Origin: E44-bin89 sp034409565
GTDB taxonomy: Bacteria; Chloroflexota; Dehalococcoidia; Dehalococcoidales; RBG-16-60-22
DNA: 64,000 nucleotides
Direction: 5' to 3'
Assembly: GCA_034409565.1 (NCBI GenBank)
Contig: DAOUMS010000007.1
Location: 1 to 64,000, forward strand
The position numbers and the translations under genes are program-made. The notes below the pieces were generated by a model. It was not told the DNA's origin and made no database searches. It saw nothing but the letters and a program-made list of their open reading frames with translations. Of the stretch, positions 43,414 through 52,771 are shown piece after piece; position 1 is the first letter of the stretch; every line of letters begins with the position of its first letter.

Positions 43414-45294
43414 ATGCCAAACGGGTACAACGGCAAGATTTTAAGGGTTGACCTTTCCTCCGGACGTATCAAGACGGAAGAATACCCCGAAAATTTCTAT
43501 CGTCAGTATTTTGGTGGTGAGGGTTTCATCGGCTATTTCCTGCTAAAGGAGCTTAAACCCGGTATCGAGCCCTTGAGCCCCGGAAACAAGCTCATCTTTG
43601 CTGCCGGGCCGCTGACCGGCGTGCCGGCCGGAGGGTGCGGTCGCCACAGCGTGGGTGGCCGGTCACCGCTCACCGGTGGCTATGGTGAGTCTGATTCGGG
43701 AGGCTACTGGGGAGCAGAGCTTAAGATGGCCGGCATTGATGCCATTATCGTCGAAGGTAAGGCCGAAAAACCGGTCTATCTTTTTATTCAGGATGGTAAG
43801 GCCGAGCTCAAAGATGCCCGCCATCTATGGGGAATGAAGGGGCTGGAGTGCCAGAATACCATTCGCGATGAGCTTGGTGACCGGTTGATAAAGGTGGCCT
43901 ACATCGGTCCCGCCGGAGAGAACCTGGTCCGGTTTGCCAATGTTATGAACGACCTTGATGCCGCCGCTGGCCGGACCGGTATGGGGGCACTGATGGGCTC
44001 CAAGAAACTGAAGGCAATTGCCGTCCGCGGTCACCAGCGCGTATCAATCTCTGATGCGGCGGCCTTCAAGGAAATCGCCAAGTGGATTGCGGACAACACA
44101 CCGATAACCAATAAAGGCATGCACGATTTCGGCACGGCGCGGGTGATCTCTGCCCTTGACCCGGCGGGAGGCCTGCCGACGCGTAATTTCCAGTTTGGCT
44201 CCATTGAGGGTGCCAAAAAGATAGACGGGCAGGCCATGCTGGACACGATTTTCGTGAAGAGAAGGGCCTGCTTCGCCTGTCCGGTGCAGTGCAAACGCGA
44301 GGTAAAGCTGGACAAACCGTATAAGATCGACCCGCAGTATGGCGGCCCGGAATACGAAACCATTGCCGCCCTCGGCTCCGACTGTGGCATCACCGACCTG
44401 CCGGCCATTGCCAAGGGGGGCGAGATGGTAAATGCCTATGGGCTGGACAGCATCTCCTGTGGAGCGACCATCGCCTTCGCCATGGAGTGCTTTGAAAACG
44501 GGCTGCTGAGCACCAAGGATACTGGGGGAATAGAGCTGCGCTTCGGCAATACCGAAGCCATGTTGCAGATGGTCGAGCAGATTGCGCTGCGCCAGGGGTT
44601 TGGCGATACGCTGGCCGAGGGTGTAGCCCGTGTGGCCAGGAAGATAGGGCCTGCTGCTGAGCCGTATGCCATGCATATCAAAGGGCAGGAACTGCCCATG
44701 CATGAACCCCGTCTGAAGCAGGGCCTCGGCGTCGGCTATGCCATATCGCCGACTGGCGCCGACCACTGCCATAACATCCATGATACGGTCTATGAGAATG
44801 TAGGCCCGATGCTGGAGATGTTGTACCCGCTCGGTATACTGGAGCCAATGGCGGCCAATGACCTGTCCCCGGCCAAAATCCGGCTGGTCAAGTATTACAG
44901 TGAATATATCCATTTCCTCAACTGCGCGGTCTGCTGCTACTTTGTCATGTCACTGAGCTTGGTTGGCCTGGAACGCCTCACGCAACTGGTCAGGGCGGTG
45001 ACTGGCTGGGATACCACATTCTTCGAACTGTTGAAGGTGGGCGAACGCTCCGCGAACATGGCACGGGTATTCAATCTGAGAGAAGGTTTCACGGCCAAAG
45101 ATGATACCATGCCGAAGCGCTTCTTTGCCCCCCATCCCTCCGGGCCACTCAAGGTAGCGCTCGACCCCAAGGCTTTTGCGGAAGGAAAAGCACTCTATTA
45201 CGAGATGATGGGCTGGCCCGGTGGTGTCCCGACGCCCGGCAGGCTTGGCGAGCTGGGTATTGAATGGGCAGTATCACAACTGCCTTCAAAATAG
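43414..45294 (+). CDS. Aldehyde:ferredoxin oxidoreductase family (tungsten/Mo-pterin) enzyme
   Basis: 626 residues. YNGKILRVDLSSGRI at the start, FAAGPLTGVPAGGCGRHSVGG, DAAAGRTGMGALMGSKKLKAIAVRG, the [4Fe-4S] ligands CFACPVQCKR with a fourth Cys near 510 (NCAVCCYF), and LPMHEPRLKQGLGVGYAISPTGADH. Oxidises an aldehyde to a carboxylate while reducing ferredoxin; the substrate is unknown. First gene of a four-gene operon; the Moa proteins at 2.5-4 kb would supply the pterin. Confidence 0.92.
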   Translation: MPNGYNGKILRVDLSSGRIKTEEYPENFYRQYFGGEGFIGYFLLKELKPGIEPLSPGNKLIFAAGPLTGVPAGGCGRHSVGGRSPLTGGYGESDSGGYWGAELKMAGIDAIIVEGKAEKPVYLFIQDGKAELKDARHLWGMKGLECQNTIRDELGDRLIKVAYIGPAGENLVRFANVMNDLDAAAGRTGMGALMGSKKLKAIAVRGHQRVSISDAAAFKEIAKWIADNTPITNKGMHDFGTARVISALDPAGGLPTRNFQFGSIEGAKKIDGQAMLDTIFVKRRACFACPVQCKREVKLDKPYKIDPQYGGPEYETIAALGSDCGITDLPAIAKGGEMVNAYGLDSISCGATIAFAMECFENGLLSTKDTGGIELRFGNTEAMLQMVEQIALRQGFGDTLAEGVARVARKIGPAAEPYAMHIKGQELPMHEPRLKQGLGVGYAISPTGADHCHNIHDTVYENVGPMLEMLYPLGILEPMAANDLSPAKIRLVKYYSEYIHFLNCAVCCYFVMSLSLVGLERLTQLVRAVTGWDTTFFELLKVGERSANMARVFNLREGFTAKDDTMPKRFFAPHPSGPLKVALDPKAFAEGKALYYEMMGWPGGVPTPGRLGELGIEWAVSQLPSK

Positions 45295-45331
45295 GATAAT
45301 ACCTGGATAGCTGAATCAAGGAGGTACTACT

Positions 45332-47248
45332 ATGAGCGGAAGGCTCTGGGAACCTTTCCACATCGGGCGTATGGAGCTCAAAAACCGGGTGGTCATGCCC
45401 CCGATGGTTACCAGATACGCCAGCGATGACGGTTTTGTCACCGAGCGCACCAAGGACTACTATGAGGCACGTGCCCGCGGTGGCGCAGGACTGATTATCG
45501 TTGAAGCGACCTATGTTCACCGGCAGGGGTGGGCTTTCGCCAATCAGATTGGCATCAGTGAAGATAAATTCATTCCCAAATTGAGTGAGTTGACTGACGC
45601 GGTGCACCGGCATGGCGCCAAGATTGCCATTCAGCTCCACCACGGTGGACGCCAGGCCAGAGAGGCTTTGAGCGGCCTGCAGCCTGTTGCCCCGTCCCCA
45701 ATACCCATGGCCGGTGGTGAGATGCCCAGGGAAATGTCAGTCGAGGAAATTGCCGACACAGTGACCTATTTCGCCGAGGCGGCACTGAGGGCCAGGCAGG
45801 CCGGATTTGACGGCGTGGAGCTCCACGCCGCGCACGGCTACCTCATTGACCAGTTCCTGTCGCCGATTTCAAATAAACGGAAGGATGAGTATGGTGGAGA
45901 CGTGCGTCACCGGGCGCGTTTTTTGCTGGAGACCATTGCGGCCGTGAAAGAGGCCGTGGATGAAGACTATCCCGTCTGGTGTCGTATGGATGGCCGGGAA
46001 TATGGTTCGGAGGGCATAACTCTGGAAGACGCACAGAAAACAGCGCGGCTGGCGCAAGATGCGGGTCTGGTGGCAATCCACGTATCAGCCTGGGGACCGG
46101 CAACACCAATAAACCGCACCACGCCTACTTTTACCTCGGCGATTCTTGAAGAGCTGGACGAAGGCATCAAGAAAGCGGTCTCCATCCCGGTGATTGCCGT
46201 CGGCAGGATTACCCCTGAAGATGGCGAGCGAATGTTGAGGGAAGGAAAAGCGGACCTCATCGCCATTGGCAAGGCAATGCTGGCCGAACCGGAGTGGGCG
46301 AACAAAGTAGCCTCGGGCAGGCAGGATGATATCAACCCCTGTATCATCTGTAATGAATGCCGCGATGACCTCCGCGATCTAACAGTGGTGGGCATACGCT
46401 GCGCGGTAAACGCTACTCTTGGGCGTGAGAGGGAAAGCAAGATTGTGCCCGCAGCCAAGGCAAAGAAAGTCCTCGTTGTTGGCGGCGGTCCGGCGGGGAT
46501 GGAAGCAGCGAGGGTGGCGGCTCTGCGCGGTCATCAGGTAACGCTGTGGGAAAAGGAATCGCGTCTGGGCGGACAGCTGGTTCAGGCGGCGATACCACCG
46601 TATAAAGATAGAATAGCCCCGCTTTATAAGTACCTCGGGGCGCAATTGGCCAAACTTGGCGTCAAGGTTCAGGTCGGCAAAGAGGCCACGGCAGCCGCCG
46701 TGGCTGGATTCAGGCCCGATGCCGTGGTGGTGGCTACCGGCGTTAAGCCGTTTGCCCCCGATATCCTCGGGCTGGACAAAGCTCAGGTTGTTCAGGCGGG
46801 GGATGTCCTGGAGGGGAAGGTTAAAGTTGGTAAAAAAGCGGTCATAATCGGCGGCGAGCTGGTGGGGTGTGAAACGGCGGAATTCCTGGCTGACCAGGGC
46901 AAAGAGGTTACCGTGATGCGCCGTGGTCCTGAGATGGCGACCAGTGTCGGGCCTACCACCCGGGACTTTTTCCTCAGCCGGCTTCTGGACAAGGGCGTTA
47001 CCCTGCTCCGTGAGGTCAGGTACGATGGCATCAGTTCTGAGGGCGTCATCATAACCACCAGAAATGGTGAGGAAAGGACAGTAGCCGCCGACACCGTGGT
47101 ACTCGCTGCCGGGGCGGTGCCGGACGCCGCGCTCTATGAGGCCATTAAGGGCAAGGTGGCTGAAGTATATCGAATTGGCGACTGCGCGGAACCGCGTGCC
47201 ATTCGTCACGCTATCAGTGAGGGATTTCAAACCGGTCAGAAGATATAA
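45332..47248 (+). CDS. NADH:flavin oxidoreductase / 2,4-dienoyl-CoA reductase-type ene-reductase
   Basis: 638 residues. N-terminal FMN TIM barrel (IGRMELKNRVVMPPM, GVELHAAHGYLIDQFLSP), a [4Fe-4S] motif CIICNECRD...IRCAVN, then FAD/NAD(P)-binding domains (VLVVGGGPAGMEAARVAA; AVIIGGELVGCETAEF). Family members reduce enoyl, enone or enoate double bonds (FadH, enoate reductase, BaiCD). Ribosome binding site AAGGAGG. Confidence 0.92.
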   Translation: MSGRLWEPFHIGRMELKNRVVMPPMVTRYASDDGFVTERTKDYYEARARGGAGLIIVEATYVHRQGWAFANQIGISEDKFIPKLSELTDAVHRHGAKIAIQLHHGGRQAREALSGLQPVAPSPIPMAGGEMPREMSVEEIADTVTYFAEAALRARQAGFDGVELHAAHGYLIDQFLSPISNKRKDEYGGDVRHRARFLLETIAAVKEAVDEDYPVWCRMDGREYGSEGITLEDAQKTARLAQDAGLVAIHVSAWGPATPINRTTPTFTSAILEELDEGIKKAVSIPVIAVGRITPEDGERMLREGKADLIAIGKAMLAEPEWANKVASGRQDDINPCIICNECRDDLRDLTVVGIRCAVNATLGRERESKIVPAAKAKKVLVVGGGPAGMEAARVAALRGHQVTLWEKESRLGGQLVQAAIPPYKDRIAPLYKYLGAQLAKLGVKVQVGKEATAAAVAGFRPDAVVVATGVKPFAPDILGLDKAQVVQAGDVLEGKVKVGKKAVIIGGELVGCETAEFLADQGKEVTVMRRGPEMATSVGPTTRDFFLSRLLDKGVTLLREVRYDGISSEGVIITTRNGEERTVAADTVVLAAGAVPDAALYEAIKGKVAEVYRIGDCAEPRAIRHAISEGFQTGQKI

Positions 47249-47275
47249 CCGGTCAGGATGGAAAGGAGGTGTGCC

Positions 47276-47656
47276 ATGACCAAGCAGGTCATCACGGTAC
47301 CCACGTCACTTCCCGGCGTTCCCTTCTCTCCGGCGATAAAGGCCGGCGACTACATTTTTGTCTCCGGTCAGGTCGGGCACGTTGACAGCCAGGGTGAAAA
47401 GCTGGCGGGCGTTGAAGCCCAGACCAGGCAGGTGCTGGATAACATGGGGAGAGTCCTGGCGGCGGCCGGCGCCTCGATGGACGATGTGGTCAAGACCACC
47501 GTGTTTCTGGTCAGGGCGGAGGACTTCTCCAAAATGAACGAGGTTTATAAGTCATATTTTACGCGGGACCTGCCCGCCCGCTCCACGGTTATCATCGCCG
47601 CGCTGGCGCGGCCGGAAATAGTGGTTGAGATTGAGGGCGTTGCCTATCGCCCGTAG
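47276..47656 (+). CDS. RidA family protein
   Basis: 126 residues from an ATG behind a strong AGGAGG. GDYIFVSGQVGHVDSQG, ASMDDVVKTTVFLV and the conserved Arg in LPARSTV fit the Rid family, whose best-known members hydrolyse reactive enamines and imines. Its place between an ene-reductase and a BKACE-type enzyme suggests handling of an imine or amino intermediate (inference). Confidence 0.9.
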   Translation: MTKQVITVPTSLPGVPFSPAIKAGDYIFVSGQVGHVDSQGEKLAGVEAQTRQVLDNMGRVLAAAGASMDDVVKTTVFLVRAEDFSKMNEVYKSYFTRDLPARSTVIIAALARPEIVVEIEGVAYRP

Positions 47657-47681
47657 CTAGAAAGGAAATAAATATCTTAAT

Positions 47682-48515
47682 ATGAGAAAAATCATCATCA
47701 CGGCGGCACTGACCGGTGCCGGTCATGGCAAGGAGGTCAATCCCAATTTACCCGAGCAGCCAGAGGAGATTATCGAACAGGCATTACAGTGTCGTGAGGC
47801 AGGCGCGGCCATCGCCCACGTCCATGCCCGCGATAAGTCCGGCAAAAACACAATGTCTCTGGATGTTTTCCGGGAGATTCACGAAGGCATAAAAAGTGCC
47901 AGCGACTTAATTGTGCAGTTGAGCACGGGTGGCGGCCCCACGCTGCCCAATGAGGAGCGCATCGTCCCCCTGAAACTCAGGCCAGAGATGGCCACGCTGA
48001 ACACTTTTCTGATGGTAATGCCGGTCAGGGGCGTGGAGACGCCTTTCATCTATAAAAGGTCGGAGATAGAGGAGACCGCCCGGCGTGCCCAGGAACTGGG
48101 GGTAAAACCAGCGATTGCTATCCTGAACTTCACCTGCCTTGAGGAAGCGGCAAACATCATTCAAAAAGGACTGGTGGACAGACCTTACGTTTTTGACATC
48201 GGCCTGAATATGCCGGCGCAGAATACACTCCGGGGCACCTGGCAGAACCTCACCGCTCTGGTGGAGCGGCTGCCCGAGGGGGCTCTTTTTAATGTCTCCG
48301 CGGCTGGAGAGGCCGAACTACCGCTGACCACCATGGGCATGCTGCTGGGGGGGAATCCACGAGTCGGTCTTGAGGATAATGTCTACTACGCACCGGGTCG
48401 GCTGGCCAAGAATAACGCGGAACTGGTGGCGAGGACAGCGCGTATTGCCCGTGAGCTGAATCTGGAAATAGCCACGCCGGATGAAGCGCGCGAGATTTTT
48501 AAAATCCACCGTTAG
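47682..48515 (+). CDS. BKACE family (beta-keto acid cleavage enzyme, DUF849)
   Basis: 277 residues. IITAALTGAGHGKEVNPNLP, AAIAHVHARDKSG (zinc His46 and His48), QLSTGGGPT and NVSAAGEAELPLTTMGMLLGGNPRVGLEDN are the family blocks. Known members cleave a beta-keto acid with acetyl-CoA, such as 3-keto-5-aminohexanoate in lysine fermentation. Last gene of the AOR operon; the specific substrate is not known. Confidence 0.9.
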   Translation: MRKIIITAALTGAGHGKEVNPNLPEQPEEIIEQALQCREAGAAIAHVHARDKSGKNTMSLDVFREIHEGIKSASDLIVQLSTGGGPTLPNEERIVPLKLRPEMATLNTFLMVMPVRGVETPFIYKRSEIEETARRAQELGVKPAIAILNFTCLEEAANIIQKGLVDRPYVFDIGLNMPAQNTLRGTWQNLTALVERLPEGALFNVSAAGEAELPLTTMGMLLGGNPRVGLEDNVYYAPGRLAKNNAELVARTARIARELNLEIATPDEAREIFKIHR

Positions 48516-48564
48516 GTTACCCGGGCGTGTTGCTGGGGCAACTCACCAGGAGGTCGTTGGGGTG

Positions 48565-51500
48565 ATGGGAGTTACAGTGCTAAGAATTGTTGGGCTGGTC
48601 GTCATGGTGATGGCCAGCCTGCTGTCATTTACGCTGCCGGTCTCGGCCGCGGAGCCATCGTGGTCGGCCGTGTCCATCCCCGGTACAGAAGGCTACCAGC
48701 TCGGCCCACCTGGCGTTGACATCCGCGACCTGGCAGTCGCCTCTGGCGGTGCCACCATATATGCTGTGCCGGGCGACAGCATAGCTGACCGGCTTGTCTT
48801 CAGGTCAGATAATGGTGGGGCAAGCTGGGTGGCGCAGAACGTTGATATCACCGCCGACCTCGTGGCGGTAGCGCCGGACAGTGCTAATGTGGCGGCTGTG
48901 GCCGGGAAAACCGTTCCCGTGGTGTATTTCACCACCGACGGCGGCGCAACCTGGCACTCACCGGGCGCGGTTGAGGGCGCTGGCGGCAGTATAGCCGGCA
49001 CGATTCACGATATTGCCATCTCCAGAACAACTGACGGGGCGCATTATCTGGCAGTCGCCGGAGAGGGGGTTGGTGGGGTGGGCAACGTCTGGTACTGCGG
49101 AATTGAGGCGGAGAAACCGGAGTGGCAGGAGACCAGTTCTTTACCTGGTTTTGTCAGTGCCAGGGCCGTAAAAGCGCTGGCCTTTCCCCCCGGTTTCCCG
49201 GAAGATGGCGCTCTGGTAACTGTCGCTGAGACCAACGATAAAAATGCCATTCTGCAGGTTTTAAACTTCACCTCTCAGGCGTGGAACACCCAGGCTGGAT
49301 TAGCTGGCTATCCAGTGACTGTGGTCGAGTATGGGGAAGGTGGTCAGCTTGACTCGGCGTCAATAGCCCTGTCGCCTGACTATCTGGCCAGTAAAGAGCA
49401 TCGCCGCACCACCCTTGTTGGCCTGGCGGTGCGCAGCGATAAAGCGGCGGGCGGGGCCTACCGCATCCGGGATGCCGCCTGTAAACCACTGTTGACCGGA
49501 GTCAGCGTGCACAGCCTGGCCTTTGCCGGTGATGTCCTGTTGGCCGCGGCTTATGATACTAATAAGGTCTACCGCAGCACTAACCCGCTGGCCGAGGCGC
49601 CAACTTTAAGGCCAAATTTAACGATGAAGGGGCCGGGAGGCGAGGACAGTGTTGTCATTGCCTGGGGAAAGGATGTGGTGGTGGCGGGGACATCGGGTGA
49701 AGAAAGCGCCTTTGCCGTCTCCACGAACGGCGGCCTGACCTTCAATGACATCAGCCTGGTGGATACTGAATTAAGCCACCTGAGCGATGTTGCCGTCTCT
49801 GAGGACGGAAAGACTGTTTACCTGGCAAGCGACGACGGGGCTGACTTCAGCCTCTGGCGCCATGACTCATCGTGGCAGCGCGTGCTCAGTCAGAGGGATA
49901 CCACCGACTATATCATCAGGCTGGCGCCTGATGAGGCTGAGGCAGTTTACCTGGGGGAAAAAGACGGCCAGAAAATTTACCACAGCCCTGACGGGGGAGA
50001 CAGAGAATGGTCGGCAGGTATCTGCCCGCTGATTATCCAGGACCTGGCGGTGGAGAGTCCCAAAGTTGCCTATGTGCTGAATGTCGTGGGAGAGGTGGTC
50101 AAGACGCGTTCTGCCGGTCTTAGCTGGCAGACGCCGGTTGAGACTGAGCTTGACGAAGATACCGGGTACATGATGGTCAGTGGCGGCGAGGATATTCTAT
50201 TTGTGGGCAGCAGCAATGGCTATGTGGAGTATTCGCTGGATGGCGGGACATCGTGGCAGAAAATATCACGCCCGGTTCAGAGTGGGGCGGGCAGAGTGCA
50301 GGTTATTCCCGATAAAGACTACGCGGCCAATAAAATGATTTATGCCGCCAGTAGTAGCCCGGGAAAGGATGTTATGCGCTGGCAAATCGGCAGCAGCAGT
50401 CGCTGGACGGATATTTTACCAAATGCTCTGACTGGTGGGGTATATGGTCTGGCCACGGAAGTTAATGTGCTCTATGCCCTTGAGTATAACCCGAATATGA
50501 AGCAAAGCCGGCTGTGGCAGTGTCTGTTGCCGGCGACCTCATCCCGTGCGTCGGAGAGCTGGGAGTCAAGGGGCACCTCGACCACGACCGATGCCACCGA
50601 CCCACACGTTGTTTTCAATGCCTCGCCGCAGGCATTGAAGCTGGGCTCAGGCGGCAAGCTGTGGGCGATAAAGACCAATGATACTCAGCGACTTTACCGC
50701 ATTGATGATTCGGTGACAAAACTGGTGCTGCGGATACCGGACAACGGCTATGTCAACCCGGTAAATCCGGTAACCGGTGTTGCTCAGGGAATAACCTTTA
50801 GCTGGGAGCAGGCGTACGACGCTACTGAATATGAACTGTCCTTTGCCCAGGATGAGGAATTCAGGGCGATAATTGCCAGCATACCCGTGGTCAGTGATGA
50901 GGCAACGGTGGCCGTTTCCGTCGGCCCGGAGGCCGAGGGTGCTGCCCGGTTCAACTATTCCGCGGGCATGACCTATTACTGGAGAGTACGGATGACGCAG
51001 CCCTTTTCCCCCATCAGCTCCGTGACTCGGGCTTTTCAGGTTGAATCTCTGGAGGCAACCCCATCGGTAATCGTCGAGCGTCCCCCGCCGCCGGTCCTCA
51101 CCATACCACCCCCGCCAGCGCAGGAGATTCCCTTCCCCGCAATAGAGCTGCCGCCCACCATGCCGCCGCCGAAAATCGTGATACTGCCAGTGCCGGCGCC
51201 AAGCCCGCCCGAGTTCGGCTATATATGGGCTATTATCATAGCCGGTGCGGTTATTGTGCTCACCGTTGCCACTTATATTTTGCTGACCTTTTCCGACTGG
51301 TTCCTCATCTTCTGGCTGCGCGGAGCCAGGTACCGCTGGTCAAGGTGGCGGCGGAAGTGGTTTGAGGGTAAATATGAGAAGCAGCCTTTACCGACGGCTG
51401 ATTCTCTGGAGCAAATTGAAGCTTTGCTGAAAAAGGTGACCTGGACGATGGACGGCCCTTATCATCTCTTTGATGCCATCAGCTACCCGCAGACGGTCTG

Positions 51501-51825
51501 GGCGAAAAAGAAGGATGATTGCGACGGCTTCGCGGTGCTGGCGGCCGCCCTGCTGCAACAATGGCAGCCGGAATCACAGCCGGTTCTAATTACTGCCATG
51601 CTCAGGCCGGTGCGTAAAAGCCACACCGTCTGTGCTTTCAACGTGCCCGGGGCCGGGCTGTGGTTCTTTGACAATTACACGCTGCGGCGTGGTCGTTACC
51701 GGACCTATGCCGATATTGCCACGGCGGTGCGGGGAAAGGCCCGCATGGTCTGCTGGGATGTGGTTGCCCCCGATACGCTGCAGACACAAGAGTTTCACAT
51801 CGCGTCCGGTGGCGGCCAGGTCTAA
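48565..51825 (+). CDS. Membrane-anchored beta-propeller protein with cytoplasmic transglutaminase-like domain
   Basis: About 1086 residues. A signal peptide (LRIVGLVVMVMASLLSFTLPVSA) leads to roughly 700 residues of BNR/Ycf48-like repeats (LVFRSDNGGASW, VYFTTDGGATW, VEYSLDGGTSW), a fibronectin-like domain (TFSWEQAYDATEYELSFAQ), a Pro-rich linker, a transmembrane helix near 886-905 with Arg/Trp-rich flank (WLRGARYRWSRWRRKW), and a C-terminal transglutaminase/cysteine-protease fold with Cys986 (DDCDGFA), His1020 and Asp1036. Positive-inside charge places the catalytic domain in the cytoplasm. A GTG one codon earlier could also start. Function unknown. Confidence 0.82.
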   Translation: MGVTVLRIVGLVVMVMASLLSFTLPVSAAEPSWSAVSIPGTEGYQLGPPGVDIRDLAVASGGATIYAVPGDSIADRLVFRSDNGGASWVAQNVDITADLVAVAPDSANVAAVAGKTVPVVYFTTDGGATWHSPGAVEGAGGSIAGTIHDIAISRTTDGAHYLAVAGEGVGGVGNVWYCGIEAEKPEWQETSSLPGFVSARAVKALAFPPGFPEDGALVTVAETNDKNAILQVLNFTSQAWNTQAGLAGYPVTVVEYGEGGQLDSASIALSPDYLASKEHRRTTLVGLAVRSDKAAGGAYRIRDAACKPLLTGVSVHSLAFAGDVLLAAAYDTNKVYRSTNPLAEAPTLRPNLTMKGPGGEDSVVIAWGKDVVVAGTSGEESAFAVSTNGGLTFNDISLVDTELSHLSDVAVSEDGKTVYLASDDGADFSLWRHDSSWQRVLSQRDTTDYIIRLAPDEAEAVYLGEKDGQKIYHSPDGGDREWSAGICPLIIQDLAVESPKVAYVLNVVGEVVKTRSAGLSWQTPVETELDEDTGYMMVSGGEDILFVGSSNGYVEYSLDGGTSWQKISRPVQSGAGRVQVIPDKDYAANKMIYAASSSPGKDVMRWQIGSSSRWTDILPNALTGGVYGLATEVNVLYALEYNPNMKQSRLWQCLLPATSSRASESWESRGTSTTTDATDPHVVFNASPQALKLGSGGKLWAIKTNDTQRLYRIDDSVTKLVLRIPDNGYVNPVNPVTGVAQGITFSWEQAYDATEYELSFAQDEEFRAIIASIPVVSDEATVAVSVGPEAEGAARFNYSAGMTYYWRVRMTQPFSPISSVTRAFQVESLEATPSVIVERPPPPVLTIPPPPAQEIPFPAIELPPTMPPPKIVILPVPAPSPPEFGYIWAIIIAGAVIVLTVATYILLTFSDWFLIFWLRGARYRWSRWRRKWFEGKYEKQPLPTADSLEQIEALLKKVTWTMDGPYHLFDAISYPQTVWAKKKDDCDGFAVLAAALLQQWQPESQPVLITAMLRPVRKSHTVCAFNVPGAGLWFFDNYTLRRGRYRTYADIATAVRGKARMVCWDVVAPDTLQTQEFHIASGGGQV

Positions 51826-51832
51826 GTTCGCC

Positions 51833-52771
51833 TTACTTCTGCTTCACCGCCTGCTGAGCGGTCCGGGCAATATCGGCAACGGCCATGCCGTACTGGTCAA
51901 GCAGAGCGTCAAAGTCTTTCGAGGTCTCCGTAAATTTGTCGGGGACGCCCACCCTTTTTACCGGCACGGGAAACTCGTCCGCGATGGCCTCAGCCACCGC
52001 GCTGCCCAGTCCGCCGATGATGGAGTGCTCTTCTGCGGTGACAATAGCGCCTGTTTCCTGGGCACACTTTCTCAGCAGCGGCATGTCCAGCGGCTTGACC
52101 GTGGGCAGGTTTACCACCCTCGCTTTCAGGCCCTGGGAGCCCAGCTGGTCGGCGGCCTCGAGGGAGCGGCTGAGCAGGTGGCCGTTGGTGATGATGGTAA
52201 CGTCGCTACCGTCGCGCACCACCAACCCCTTGCCGATTTCCACCCGGTGGCTTTCATCAAAGATGATGGGCATCTCGGCTCGGCTGATGCGTATGTAGAC
52301 CGGCCCTTCGTGCTCGGCAACGAGAGGTATCATCTTCTTGGCCTCAATGCTGTCCGAAGGCACGATGACGGTCATGTTCGGCATGGCGCGAAATATGGCA
52401 ATGTCCATGATGGAGTGGTGGGTGGCGCCATCTTTGGCGTCGGAAAGGCCGGCGAAACTGCCGATTATTTTGACATTGGTATTGGCATAGGCGACGCACG
52501 TTCTGACCTGCTCCGTGGCCCGCAGGAGGAGTGCGGCGAAGGTGTTGGCGAACGGAATCATGCCGGCCAGGGCAAAGCCAACTGCGGTATCTATCATGCC
52601 CGCTTCCGCAATGCCCACGTTGAAAAAGCGTTCCGGTACTTTCTCGGCAAAGAAGGTGGTCATAACTGATGAGGAGACATCGGCCGTCAGCACCACGACC
52701 TTTTTATTCTTCACGCCATATTCGGCCAGTGCCTCTCCAAATACCTTTCGCGTGTTATCCAGATTAGCCAT
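51833..52771 (-). CDS. Transketolase, C-terminal subunit
   Basis: 312 residues: pyrimidine-binding and C-terminal domains of a split transketolase. ADVSSSVMTTFFAEKVPERFFNVGIAEAGMIDTAVGFA contains the catalytic Glu (IAEAGM), and HHSIMDIAIFRAMPNMTVIVP follows. It pairs with the N-terminal subunit upstream, overlapping it by 8 bp. The operon serves pentose phosphate or related ketose transfer. Confidence 0.92.
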   Translation of the reverse strand: MANLDNTRKVFGEALAEYGVKNKKVVVLTADVSSSVMTTFFAEKVPERFFNVGIAEAGMIDTAVGFALAGMIPFANTFAALLLRATEQVRTCVAYANTNVKIIGSFAGLSDAKDGATHHSIMDIAIFRAMPNMTVIVPSDSIEAKKMIPLVAEHEGPVYIRISRAEMPIIFDESHRVEIGKGLVVRDGSDVTIITNGHLLSRSLEAADQLGSQGLKARVVNLPTVKPLDMPLLRKCAQETGAIVTAEEHSIIGGLGSAVAEAIADEFPVPVKRVGVPDKFTETSKDFDALLDQYGMAVADIARTAQQAVKQK

